From assembly GCA_022385755.1 (NCBI GenBank), contig MU278358.1, positions 1 through 64,000 of the forward strand: DNA of 64,000 nt, written 5' to 3'. A program made the position numbers and the translations under genes. The stretch is from Trametopsis cervina. Its lineage: Eukaryota > Basidiomycota > Agaricomycetes > Polyporales > Irpicaceae. Shown here one piece after another: positions 44,220 through 55,473 of this stretch. Below the pieces are notes generated by a model. The model was not told the origin of the DNA. It saw only the letters and a list, made by a program, of their open reading frames with translations, and did no database searches. The first letter of the stretch is position 1. Every line of letters starts with the position of its first letter.

Positions 44220-46471
44220 CTACATCCGAACAGCCGACGGCGTGTGGTGCGCCAGAGATTTCGCAGCACTTCGTATGCTACCAATCGTGATTTGCATCAT
44301 GGTGCGCGAGCTCTCCAGAAGTCGATCAGAGAGGGTGCCGCGGGTGAGTTCGTGCGGCGGAGGCGCATGCGAGTGCAATGCCCCTCGTTCGACTGTACGG
44401 AAGTCTCCGTGGTCGACAACGACGAAGGAGGCGTGCCAAGTTACCAGAGAATATTTGGTAGCAAGGTCTATGATCCGCGTCGACGTCTCCTTGGAATCCT
44501 CTAGCCGTTGAAGAATGCTGCGTGCGGCCAAAATGTGTGTGAGATGGAGAGCCGAGTTGTCCTCCACATATGGAAGTTCTTGCACTGGTACCCTAATACT
44601 GACGGGCTTAACCTTGCCTGTCGTCCGGACAGAAACAACTACGTGCTTTGGAATCTCGTACCCGTGCTTCTGTACGAGTGCGTAGTGCGTGAAGCGTGTC
44701 CCGTTCAGCATGGCTTGTTTTTCGCCCTCTTGCACCCGGTCCACAACATGTCGTGTAAATAATTTGGCCCAGGGCGGATATGCGTTCCAGCTGGTTGATA
44801 TTCTCTTCATGGGCAAAGTGCGGCTTGCCTGGATAAGTTTGGCACACATGGTTGCCATGTCGTCTGCGGCTGCGACCTTTAGACATGCGCCGTTCCCAAC
44901 GCGTGCGACAGCTTCACATATTGGGGCGGAGAAGGATTTGCCGATGTCGAGCGTGAAAATACGAAGAGGTGCATTCGGAGGGGAGTGTGCGACATGTCGA
45001 GAAACCGCGCTCAACGTTTCGTGTGGATCTTTGGATGTCTGTGACAAGCGAGGGTATTGTCGCAAGCTGAGTATGAGCCTCACACTACGGGCAGTGGCTG
45101 ACTTACCTCACCATCGGTGAGCATAAAACACACAGTTGGGATAGTATACTGACGGACAGTAACAGCGGCTGCAATGGCGGCGGGAATATCCGTGCCACAG
45201 TATTCAGCTGCTGTGTTATCTACATATGCGCACTTGGGGGTGCCTTGATCAGGACAATAATAGCATCCCTGGGATAGATAGAAGCATATCGACTCACTGC
45301 AGTTGCCAAAGTGTGCTGATCATACGCCTTGCTTTCCGGCCAAAGCCAGTCGCTCTGCCTGCCAAAGCCGATAATGTTGAATATTGTGCCTTCAGCAGGT
45401 AAAGCATGTAGAAGCAATTTAAGCGCATTTCGGGCAGTCAGAATCTTGTCACCGAACATGATCGCGCCACGATCAATAACGAACAGGTACTCCTGCGAGG
45501 GGATGATTGGAAGATCCAGCTTGGGGACCATTGTGAGACCGAGAGCAATGGAGCCCGATGGATGACGCTCTGCGATACACAAGGGTTCGCTGAGGCCCGT
45601 GGCGGTGACGTTCAAGACGAAATCTCGTTCGAGGTAGTATGGAGAATGGTATTCGACAACTTGCTGGTGTGAGGTATACGCAGGTGACTGCTCTCTGGTA
45701 GATTCAACCTGCGATGCCTTGATGACGAGGTTGGGATGCGACGGACTGGAAATATCTTGAATGATACCCTTCGTTCGAATATTGACAAAGATGCTGATTC
45801 TTTGCAATGGCGGAGACCGCACACTCCCCCCATATTGCTTCCCAAAGCAGAGAGGCAAGAGCAGCTGTATTTGATTGGAACTACCACCGTTGCTGAGGTC
45901 CGCAACATACTGATAAAACATAAGAGAATGATATAGACGCAGTGAGGAGATAGCACACCTTGAGTTTCGTCGTTATTGTATGGCAAGGTGGGAGGGAGCC
46001 AAGTGAAATGGAGAGCACTGCAAAGTCTCAGTTTGGATTCGCGTGCGATGGTTTTAGAAAGTATACCATTGGCACCATTGTCCGAGCGCTGCTCTACGAG
46101 TCCGAGAACATGACAGTCTTCAGATGCATGCAGAAACTCCCCCACAGCTTCATGGAACTCTTTAGAAATAGCTACGACGGGCCCTCTGTGACTGGTTTCC
46201 ATTTCAAAACCACAAACGGCGGCGTTGACGGGGACCGGGAACACGTATCTAGAGAACAAGATCGGCTTCCATATCCACGTCGAGAACACCTGCGTCACTG
46301 TCACTATAGCGGAAACTGTAGTCTACTGGTTGGAATTCGCGGTAGCGTAAGCATTTTGCAAGACATACCTCCGATGATGTCTGCATGAACTACCAATTGC
46401 TCTAACGGGAGATGCGGCTCCTCCCGTGGTTTGTCGCCATTTCGGACAATTCCACACAACCAATGTGACAT
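44220..46471 (-). CDS. VIT/vWA domain protein, divergent and shortened paralog
   Basis: Homologous to the plus-strand copy at 36 kb. Start chosen at ATG 46471 (MSHWLCGIVRNGD), which aligns with the start of the other copy; an in-frame ATG at 46534 is the alternative. Conserved pieces are LPLEQLVVHADIIG, RYVFPVPVNAAVCGFEM, YYLERDFVLNV, PSQEYLFVIDR and CFMLTDGE (about 45130). The MIDAS is lost: where the intact copy has DRSDS this one has DRGAI, so two Ser ligands are gone and metal-dependent binding is unlikely. The protein stops shortly after the post-vWA helix (SDRLLESSRTMMQI...), lacking the acidic linker and the ~110-residue C-terminal domain. Introns near 46365-46303, 46040-45960, 45300-45235 and 45115-45085. 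Frames remain open, so it may be a functional divergent gene rather than a pseudogene. Confidence 0.8.
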
Positions 46472-47253
46472 GGAGAGCGTTAGTAGACAGTGTGGAGCAG
46501 CAGACTGGGGTGGTAGTAGTTGATAGATAGCCATACATCATCCTCCGGGCGACATGGGAATGATGCTATATACCGGGCTTCGACGTGCAATGACCGCTTG
46601 ATAGATATGCTTCATCAAGTCTGCTGGTAAGATCTGGCCCAATGGATGTCAAAAAACGGCGGTACAAACAGTGTGAAACTTACTTACTCACTCACGTCAG
46701 TTACTGGACGGGCGATGAGATGGTGGGTGGGATGCGTCAGGATGCAAACCCAATGCGCCACTACCTCAGACAAACAGACGCTCATCGTCGCGCAATATAT
46801 CTGTTTAATCGCTGTTTCTTTGTTGTTTCTGACCTTCTCGTCCACACCAGTCTGGTTCTACGTACAACTCCAGGTGCTCACACATAATTTCACCTCGGCG
46901 AAATGGGTCCCATAGAAGCATCTGACGACGGCCTGTCTGGAGCTTACCCTTGGGTGAGGGGAAATATCTCCACATTCGGCATTGCTCCAGTTGCAAGCAA
47001 AAAGGCGTATTGACGAGAGGGAGTACAGCCGTAGCGGCGATGAGTGCTTGCTGCATGTATTTCGGGTCGTAATGGTCATCTGTCATTGTTGTCGACTTGT
47101 TTGCGCATCACACAGTCCCATATGAGGGCCAGAAGCGTCTACGCCCATACCAGCTTATACGCAGCCTCTCGCTCGTCTCCGCCTCTCAATGACCAACCGC
47201 ATGCAACGCCGCCTATCCTAGCTTGCATAACACCGCCTTTTACCGTCCTCATT
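46472..47253. other. Intergenic; possible short minus-strand gene at 47086-46805
   Basis: A 93-codon minus frame begins MTDDHYDPKYMQQALIAATA and has a GTAAGC donor-like site near 46950, so it could be the first exon of a small gene facing away from the next gene. No family is recognised. The remainder is the promoter region of the VIT/vWA paralog. Confidence 0.3.
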
Positions 47254-47878
47254 ATGGATGTGGGTCCGCAGGTCGTTCGGGGGGCCCTACAAGCGCGCGA
47301 CGTCGGTCTCAACGGCACAACAAGCTTCGGCATCATCGTAGCTGTGGCATTTGCTGGTCTGGTGCTCATTTCCACCTTCAGTCTCCAGGCCTATCGCCGC
47401 GTCACTCGAGAATTACAGGTGACCAATCCCTCGCTATTACCATCAGAGTTCCCGGAGGAAGTTACATGCCCTAAATTGTGGGATATGTCGGTAGCGCTGC
47501 GGAATGAAGCAGACGGTCGGGGCGATTGGGAGAAGACATTGGTGAGTAGTGAAGCGTCTCTAAGGCTCTCCTGCAGAAAAGGTTGATCCATTCGTTCTTG
47601 ATCATCTAATAGCCACTGTCTATGGGCCCCATGGAAAACGAGTCTTTGGACGAGATGAAATCGCCGGACTCACCTCGCGGTGTTTCAGGAACGAGGTACG
47701 TCAGAATCTTCCAATCCCTCTTGGCCCTTGGCAGAACATAACATCCTGGATGATAGACTGGGCAAACATCGAAGTCCCAAAGGGCTCGCCGTCCCCCATC
47801 GCGCTACTGACGTCGCGGTTCTTGTTTCCATGCCATCACCGCATTCATCTGGGCGTATGCGCTCTTCAGCAGATCTGA
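47254..47878 (+). CDS. Small single-pass membrane protein, unknown family
   Basis: Start ATG 47254 (MDVGPQVVRG). Residues about 22-45 are a hydrophobic helix (SFGIIVAVAFAGLVLISTFS), followed by YRRVTRELQ, so one membrane span with a cytoplasmic tail is likely. The segment PEEVTCPKLWDMSVAL is reminiscent of hypothetical basidiomycete membrane proteins. One intron (donor near 47545, acceptor TAATAG near 47611) joins to VYGPHGKRVFGRDEIAGL and then LPIPLGPWQNITSWMIDW; stop at 47876-47878. About 185 residues. A longer upstream in-frame start exists (47122) but adds only low-quality sequence. Function unknown. Confidence 0.55.
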
Positions 47879-48353
47879 AAGCCAGTTCCACGCAGGAGGT
47901 ATGGTCGGGGCTTGTGTTCGGGGTCGCACATGTAGCATATGATGACGAAGGGTGAGCTTGGAACTTGGCCAATGTGTAATTTCCGCACGATGGTTGACTA
48001 CCTATGCTGTACCTTCACAATTGTCAGGTAATACTGTAGTCTTTTGTAGTATAACAGCGAATAAAACCAAGCACGCTATCTAGGTGTCATCAAATTATTT
48101 GCAATCACAGTGCGGTGAGTTTGTGATGCAATACGACAAATTAACCTTATGCATCAAATCACCCCACGTAGTTCGCGATCTAAAGCATCAATGCCCGGTA
48201 GCTGTTGATTGCATCCATTGGAATTCTTCGGATCTGCGTTCGTTCTTGAGGCCCCGCTGGGGTGCTATGCAATATATAGATCACTCCGAGCCTGGTTCAA
48301 AGTTATGGACTTTCAGCCCCTTCGCCTTTACCCCACTTCGTCGGCCACGGAGG
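47879..48353. other. Intergenic, no gene
   Basis: Promoter side of the DUF6533 gene. The open frame reaching upstream of the chosen ATG has no features. Confidence 0.4.
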
Positions 48354-50193
48354 ATGTCCGGTACCTTCGATGTACCCGTTACTAGTTTTGAGAGACTAAG
48401 GGTCGAGTCGGTGAGCTCTCCACGTTTTTGCGTGGCCACAATTGCTAGCTTATCCTCCCAAGTACACAGACGGTGAGACTATTACATCTCGCGAAGATCA
48501 TACAACATGAATCCTGACATAATGCTGTGCGCACAGTGGCTGCAATGGCATTGTTGGTGAGTAACACTACGCCCCTCATTGCTTGATACCGAGCTCATCT
48601 TACTGGGGTTAGATATACGACTATCTGTTGAATGTCAACAAGGAAGTAACTCTGATGTGGCCCATGCGGTTCGGCTTCGTAAAAATTTTATTTTTCCTCA
48701 CAAGATACATGCCATTCGTTGATGTTACACTCGTTCTCTACTGTGAGTTCATCAGACTCATCAGGCTATAGCAGCTGCGTGTAAACGAACGACTGACCTA
48801 GGCACGTTGCCCTAGACCAACTGAAGGAAAATATCACTGCCCAGACCTGTGAGAGACTCTACACCTCGGCTGGATGTAAGTGCTATCTATCCCACTCACG
48901 TTTGTCACATTCACACGACCCACACTCCAGGGATGATTGTTATTGGTATCTCAATTGCGGAAGGTGCGTCTGGCCTCTTGGACGTTCGGAGCGGGCTCTG
49001 ACCGTTCCAATCCTCTCACAGCGATACTGGTGGTCCGTACCTGGGCTATATGGGGACAAGGCAAACGCATGGCGTGCATCCTCGCGGCAGTCTTTGTTGT
49101 GTGCTTGACACCTGTGCTCGTTATCGAACACATATTCCTGCAATCCGTCGCTTGTAAGTCCTCACCTTTGCACCATTCAGCGACAGCGGTGACCGGGCTA
49201 CATCCACATGACAGTTTCCCCGCACCCTGGGAGAGCTACCCCTGGGTCAGTCCATGTTTGCAATCTCTTTCTCATTGAAGGTGCTCACATGAACCATGCG
49301 CCAGCTGCTTGCTATCCGGTGGGAGCTCTATCATCGCCGTCAGCTTTGCCATTGTCATTTTGTTCGAAACATGTGAGTCCATTGTTTCGATGACAGTTAA
49401 GGCCGCAGACAGCTGACCGTCAAATGATTATGTGGTCCGAACAAAAAGTTGTGTTGATCCTCACTCTCATCAAAGGAGTTCAACATTGTGAGTTTCTCGA
49501 TTTCGTGGCGTTTACATGGCAATTCATTTTGGCGGAATAGATCGCTGGGGAGGTTACCGTGGCGTTGTAGCTGTATTTTATCGTGACGGTGGGTTATCCT
49601 TAGGATCTAGCGTCGGTTCTTACCAAATTTGCTATTCGCACAGGGGTTTTGTTTTATCTTTACTTGCTCGGTGCGTATATCTACGAGATCAGAGATGTCA
49701 TTTGTCTGAAACCAGCTTTAACAGGGATGTCCGTCATCAACCTGATAGTCATTGTCGCCGCACCTGTAAGTACCTTCCTCTTGACCACAACGTCGTATTC
49801 ATCTATCACATCCCGTTGCTCCCACAGCGTGATCTGGCAGATATGTTAGCTATGTGAGGTCGCCCACCAAACAATATTTCGTTCACGGTTCACTCAACCA
49901 TTTCTAGCCTTCAACGAGTACTCCACTCATGTCTGAGTGCCCGGGTCCTCTTAAACCTACGAGAAGCAGGTCGCAGAGAAGTGAATCCCTCATTCAACTC
50001 TCTGCCACTCCGCGTCATCAGATTTGCATCCACGACTATGAACACGAGTACGAGCACAGACACCCCCAACACGACCACAGCGAGCGGTTCGCTACCGGGA
50101 CCGGACGGAGCACTTCCGGCTTCATCATCTTTGCAGTCGAAGCTTGAAGAACACGAAGTTACATCAGCGTCGTCGAGCGTAATTGTGATATAA
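48354..50193 (+). CDS. DUF6533-type seven-transmembrane protein
   Basis: A basidiomycete-specific multi-pass membrane family of unknown function. Start ATG 48354 (MSGTFDVPVTSFERLRVES). After small exons (one ending VAAMALL near 48551) the DUF6533 signature follows: IYDYLLNVNKEVTLMW, then KILFFLTRYMPFVDVTLVLY near 48700-48745. Further helices are in separate exons: MIVIGISIAE (48931), RTWAIWGQGKRMACILAAVF (49034-49100), SSIIAVSFAIVILFET (49325-49370), VVLILTLIKGVQH (49447-49485), YLYLLGAYIYEI (49655-49690) and MSVINLIVIVAAP (49727-49765). The cytosolic tail is Ser/Thr-rich and ends SSSVIVI. At least nine short introns. About 350-380 residues. The seven-helix layout resembles a receptor, but no ligand is known. 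Confidence 0.8.
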
Positions 50194-50798
50194 TGATGTG
50201 TATAGCTTCTGGACGCAACAAATTTGTGTAATAGCATCTAAGCACCTGTATCATAATGCACGGAAATTTCCACCGACTACTAATATGCTGTCTATACCCG
50301 TGGTAAGGGTCAGCGTCTCTAAAGACTGAACTGCCCGCCATTTCAGGAGTCCGAACTGTAAGTTTAGATGCAACACTTCGTTAGCGTTGTAAGTATACAT
50401 TGTCGCATAATTATAAACAAACCGAGGTTGACCACTATTGTTGCCCCGCTGGTTTTTCATGCTACCACGCTTGAGACGTTTTCCACAAGAGGGAACAGGC
50501 GGGCTAACAAAGCGCATGAGATACTGTACTGATAGCAAGCACAAGCACCTGCTGATCCTGACGTCAGAAATGTCCAATTAGCTCACCCTCGTTCACCGTC
50601 AATACAGTTGCGGGGCAGCGAACGCGGTTCGCATCGCTATTCGCGCACACCGATCGACGACCCAACTGTGGCCACTTCGCGTCAACGCCTGCGTCATGAG
50701 AGAATGCCCATTATTTCTAAAATGTATAAATATGCCTCGGGTCACGGGTAGCATACCACAACTCAGATCCCTCACCAGACGGTTATTCTGGCAAGAAC
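50194..50798. other. Intergenic, no gene
   Basis: Promoter region of the NmrA-like gene; a TATAAATA-like word lies near 50727. Short frames only. Confidence 0.45.
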
Positions 50799-52001
50799 AT
50801 GGCACCGAAACGCAATGCTGACGGCGACTCAAAGTCGCCCTTGTCTACGCGCAACATCCTCATCACAGCTGGGGAAGGTCAGACTGGGAGACTCCTGATC
50901 GAGCTCCTAGAAACCGACGAGACATATCACAGCAAGTACCAATCGCTGACGGCACTCGTGTTTTCAGAGGAAGCAAAAGATGTGCTCACCGAGTATGGCA
51001 ATGTTCAAGTCCTTGTGTACGACCCTTCCGATAAGAAGGCGCTTCTGGAGGCCATGAAGGGCATTGACACTTGCATGCTCATCCCTCCTGCCCGCAAGAA
51101 CAAGGCGAAAATCACACGCACGTTGCTCGACGCAGCGCAGGAGGCCCAGACTGTGACCAACCTCATCTTCCTTTCAAGCGTCGGGTGTGATTTTGCGGAG
51201 CACTCCAAACAGCCCAGGCTTCGCGAGTTCATCGAGCTCGAGACGCTCGCCTTGCAGCCCAAGTCCTTGCCGGAGACAGGAGACACCGGACACAGCCCTT
51301 GCGTCATTCGCGCCGGTTTCTATGCCGAGAATCTGCTGCTTTATAGCAAACAGGCACAAGGAGAAGGGAAGCTGCCACTCCCGATTGACGAGAAGCATAA
51401 GTTTGCACCTGTCGCACTCGGAGACGTCGTCCAAGTCGCAGCGTATGCCCTGACGAGTGTGGGTCCGCATGGGTTGGGAGATGACGTCCGGGGAGAGATT
51501 CTGATCGTCACAGGCCCCATGTTGACCGCCGGTCCCGAGCTAGCTATGGCGGCCAGTCAGGCGTTGAACGCAAAGATGGAGTTTCAGAGTATAACAGAGT
51601 ACGTCGCCATAGCCATCGCCTCGTCTATGGATAGTGTTCAGTGTCTATAATATCCAGATCAGAGGCCAAGAAGATACTTGCGTCAGAACAAGGTGCAGAG
51701 GTCGATGAAGGTTTGTTTTGCATCATGAGCTTGTAGCATGTAGCTAAGTTATTGAACACTATGAACAGCTGAAAAAGAATATCTTCTCGAGTATTACTCG
51801 CTTGTCAGGGAAGGCAAGACGGCCTATGTGAGCAACGCACCTATGAAGGTCTTCTTCGGGCACCGTGGACAGGAACCCACGGACTTCTTCAAGACGTATA
51901 GTGTACGTCAGACGTGCCCTCCCAAGTTGAATCTAAGCTGACCTTGAAATTCTATATAGGCCGAGTTCAAGCCTAAAAAGCGTCGTACTACACGCTCTTA
52001 A
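50799..52001 (+). CDS. NmrA-like NAD(P)-binding (SDR-type) protein
   Basis: An atypical short-chain dehydrogenase-fold protein of the NmrA/HSCARG group. Members bind NAD(P) as redox sensors or act as reductases. Start ATG 50799. Exons: 50799 to about 51599, about 51657-51706 (...SEAKKILASEQ), about 51770-51903 and about 51960-52001. The N-terminal glycine motif is ILITAGEGQTGRLLIE, a GxxGxxG-like variant. The strand NLIFLSSVGCDF and the later VIRAGFYAENL are in family positions. The C-terminus GQEPTDFFKTY is also typical; the tail KKRRTTRS is basic. About 340 residues. No catalytic YxxxK is evident, which fits the NmrA-like group. Not clustered with a pathway. Confidence 0.88.
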
Positions 52002-52933
52002 AGAAAACAGTGTGGTTGTCAGGATCTCTTGTAGACCTCAAACGGTGCCCCGGAGCGGTGAAACGAAGTAGGAGGCGGGAAGTGGTTTGTCCATCGATGC
52101 AATGAACTCATGTCTTGTAATCTCTTGAGTTAAAATGTTACCAGATAACTTTACGCATGAGTCGTGAAAGGTCATCGACGAACGAAAGTGAAAATCAGAA
52201 GGTCGTCCTTGAGACGTTTGGTAGTGTGATCACGTAATGCATCTCGGTCACGTGTAGCTCATCGGTACACGGTGTCGCGTCTTGAAAGCCCTTTGTGAGA
52301 ACTTCATTGAGCTTCGTCGTCTCAACTTGCGGCTGATCATCTAGCTTAATTTCACCGCGACACACCACTTGTTATAATCCCTCTCCATTTCTACTCCCGT
52401 GTGTTGGAGGTATAGACGGAGTGGCAACGGCAGATTTTGTCGGACTCATTGGAATCCTCCGATAGCAAAGGGCAGCATCTCGGGCAGAAACTTGACTGGG
52501 TGATATGCGGTCTACATATCACTCAGTTAATCAAGAGTTCTCTACTTTCATTATCCATCCGGATGCAGTTAGGGGGGCTATACTGAAGGACGTGAAGTAC
52601 TTCTCCACTCTGCTCTGCTAATGAGATAGTCCTGTGAAGAATGAACACTCTATCAGTTTATGTATAGGTGCAGCCTCCGCTCTCGGATGAATACATATCA
52701 AAGTCATACAGGATCATTGTAAGACGCAACGTAGAGCTCAGCTTAGGTGTTGTTTGAGTAAACCTCCATATCTCTTGTGATTCATTGTGATTATGCAGGG
52801 CTTCAAATAAACGCGAAGCGACAAAGAAGGACAACATGTCCGCATGCTTTAGACCAACAAAATACAAAACATACAATGCAACAAAGGGAATGTTTTGAAG
52901 CCTCCAGAACCGTAGCCTTCTATCCGAGGAAGC
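52002..52933. other. Intergenic between convergent genes, no gene
   Basis: 930 bp of 3' flanks, somewhat AT-rich. A short minus frame at 52876-52658 is featureless. Confidence 0.5.
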
Positions 52934-54715
52934 TTAGTTAGTTGTCGCAAATGTGTGCGCTGTCGGCGCGATGCCAAACAACTTTGAGGTAGAGTCGTAA
53001 GCGTGGAAGAACCTTTCTAGGAACACTTGTCCGTTGATGAAACTGAGCCCATCGGGAAGTTCCGCCTCGTTCACAACCAGATAAACACGATCGTCCGTGC
53101 CGCCAATCTGTTCGTTAAGCTGAAAGTTGCAAGATAAGCCTCATGTATGTTCGAGTTCAATTACGAATTCTCGTGCTCTTACCGCGCGAGGCCAAATTTG
53201 AGCATTTCTTGTGAATTCATAGGTTGTCTACATCGGATTCAATCAGCTGTAGATGAATACACGAAAACTGGACTCACGTCTCCGATTTTGAAATACAAAC
53301 TTTGTAGTTTGTCGTAGTCTTTAGCAGAAAGCGAGAGTAGGCCGGTGGTTGGGTCAAGGGCAGCACCAGTAGCCTGCTGGTAGTTGTTAAAAGCCACTTT
53401 GAAGAGAGAAACTAGATAAGTCGGTGCGAATCAGTTAGTCGAGCGTCACAGCGTACCACTGTTCAGTAAAAGCAGTGTGGTGCCACTATCTACGATGCCA
53501 GCAGCCTCATTGAGGATCTTGATGCCCGCCGTTCCGTATGTAATTGACTGATCAATACCGACGTACGAGCTTGCAGGAGCAATTTTGGTGAATCCACTGT
53601 TCGAGTGGGTAAGTTTGATATATGCAAAAGGCATGGAGGATACTTTAGAAAGCCTTACATAACATTCAAGCCCCCATTGATCCTGCTTTGATCGTAGCCT
53701 CCAAACGTGATTTCTCCGTTGTTATCATTCGCGGTCAGGGGAGGCTGAAAATATATCCCAACAACACTGGAACTCGTGATGCCCTCCGACAAAGCATTGT
53801 CGACCACAGTTGCAACCACAGTGTCAGGTTCACCAATGATAGTATCTAGATATATGTGAGTAGAGATATATATTCTGCGCTCCCATTACATACCGAGAGT
53901 GAGCAGAGTGGGACCAATACTTGCGGGGTGTAAGCGTGTCTCTCGGATCACTGATGGCATGCAGTCTATGTAAAATGATGATGTTTACTTACCCAAGGAC
54001 ACCATCGACCTGTTCGAAGCCCTTGGCCTGGTCAGCTGCACCAATTGCTTGCTTGCGTACGGTAAGGTCTCCGATCCTTAAGGTGTCAAAGTAGACAGGC
54101 CCTACTCAATAATCGAGTGAGATACCCCACTTTTCGGCAGTACCAACAACGTACCGCCGGCAAAACCACTTCCATATACGACAGACTGATTGACTCTGAG
54201 CAACGTCTCCGAAATACGCTCATACGACCGCACGTACCATATTAACCCCAGAGTATACAGAAGTCTGCGTACTGCGATATTTCTGGGAGCCAGAGCCCAC
54301 AAACGTATTTGCGCTCCCGGAGTCAACAACAAGATCATCTGTACACAGCGACGTGAGCTATCCGCTGAAGAGAAACATGCACGAATCTTGTTGCGTACAT
54401 GTCAGCGCTGGGTCGCCAATGTCAACCTGTCAAGAGTCCTTTGTTAGCTCCTGAGAGACGTTGAAATACGGTACCACGTACTTGTGCCGTGTAAGATACG
54501 ACAGCATTGGTAAGGCTTGCGATGTAGGCGACGTCCTGAGAAAAGAGTGCCTTTATTCTGGCACGGTCGGCCTCGATGACTTTGAGGATGTTGGTCAAGT
54601 CAAGTCGCTTTACAATAGGCAGAGTGAGTGGATTGCCGGGGTGCAGGTCTGTGACGAGAGGCCGCGCTCCACATCCGAGAATCAAAGCGATTGTAACAGC
54701 GAAGTGAGCGAGCAT
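52934..54715 (-). CDS. Secreted aspartic protease, pepsin A1 family
   Basis: An acid endoprotease of the polyporopepsin type. Start at ATG 54715 (MLAHFAVTIALILGCGARPL), a good signal peptide; an ATG at 54781 in frame would add 22 residues. A propeptide-like part (LPIVKRLDLTN...) precedes the mature enzyme. The first catalytic Asp is in VVDSGSANTFVGSG (about 54320), the second in AGIVDSGTTLLLL (about 53500). The flap/core strand around SVVYGSGFAGG (54180), the FDTLRIGDLTV block (54090) and VDGVLG near 54005 also fit. The C-terminus has FLERFFHAYDSTSKLFGVA (about 52990). About nine introns of 50-60 nt. Roughly 415-430 residues. The first motif is DSGS, not the common DTGS, an accepted variant. 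Confidence 0.9.
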
Positions 54716-55473
54716 TGAACCGAGAGCGGCACAGAAGAGAATCGAAGTGGTAATGAAGAGTAGCTGGGGAACTGGGAGCAAGACGTGAGAGCCTTATATA
54801 CGCAGGAAAAGTCGATGAGAATGGAAACATAAGGGCGCGATTCAAGTAGATGCGACGAAGGATGTCAAGGTCACGTATTCGGCGCAGCATCTGGCGTTGC
54901 GCATCGAAAGAAGGCTCCACGTCTTCGAAGACAATTTACATAACCCTCAAAACTCCACAAACGGGGGCGAATGTTCTATCGTCGGCGACTAAGACGCGAT
55001 GAAGACTGTCTTGCATGCGCAGCAGAGCGAAGAGCAGGAGTGTTGATGATTTCGAATTGGTTTGTCACTCGAGCCATATATTTAGCGAGCAGGGGTGAGA
55101 TTCTCTTGACACCGTTCTCAGTCATATTCAACGACGATCGATTAAGCAAACAACTGACCAGGTTCACTCTCAGTCGACGTTCTAATGCACCAGGCAGGCA
55201 TAGGTACGTGGACGGAAACTACGGCATTGTGGGCTCTGGTGAGACCACCAGCTTGCCGTTACCCTGTAATCATGAGGCTCTATTTAGAAAAACTTAACTA
55301 CCTGGGCGAACCGGTGCGGGCTGTATGAGGTCTTGAGGAAGTCGCAAAATCAATCCCAATACGGCGACGCTGATGCGCCATCACAGTTACACCTAAGTCA
55401 CACTTGAGTCACGCTTCCGGGCTGTGGGAGCGCTCATTCATTATTCTTCAAGACGTCACCACCGTTGGCCACG
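54716..55473. other. Divergent promoter region, no gene
   Basis: Lies between the protease (minus) and the Tag1-like gene (plus), so it probably serves both. A 108-codon plus frame at 54971-55297 lacks any feature. Confidence 0.45.
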
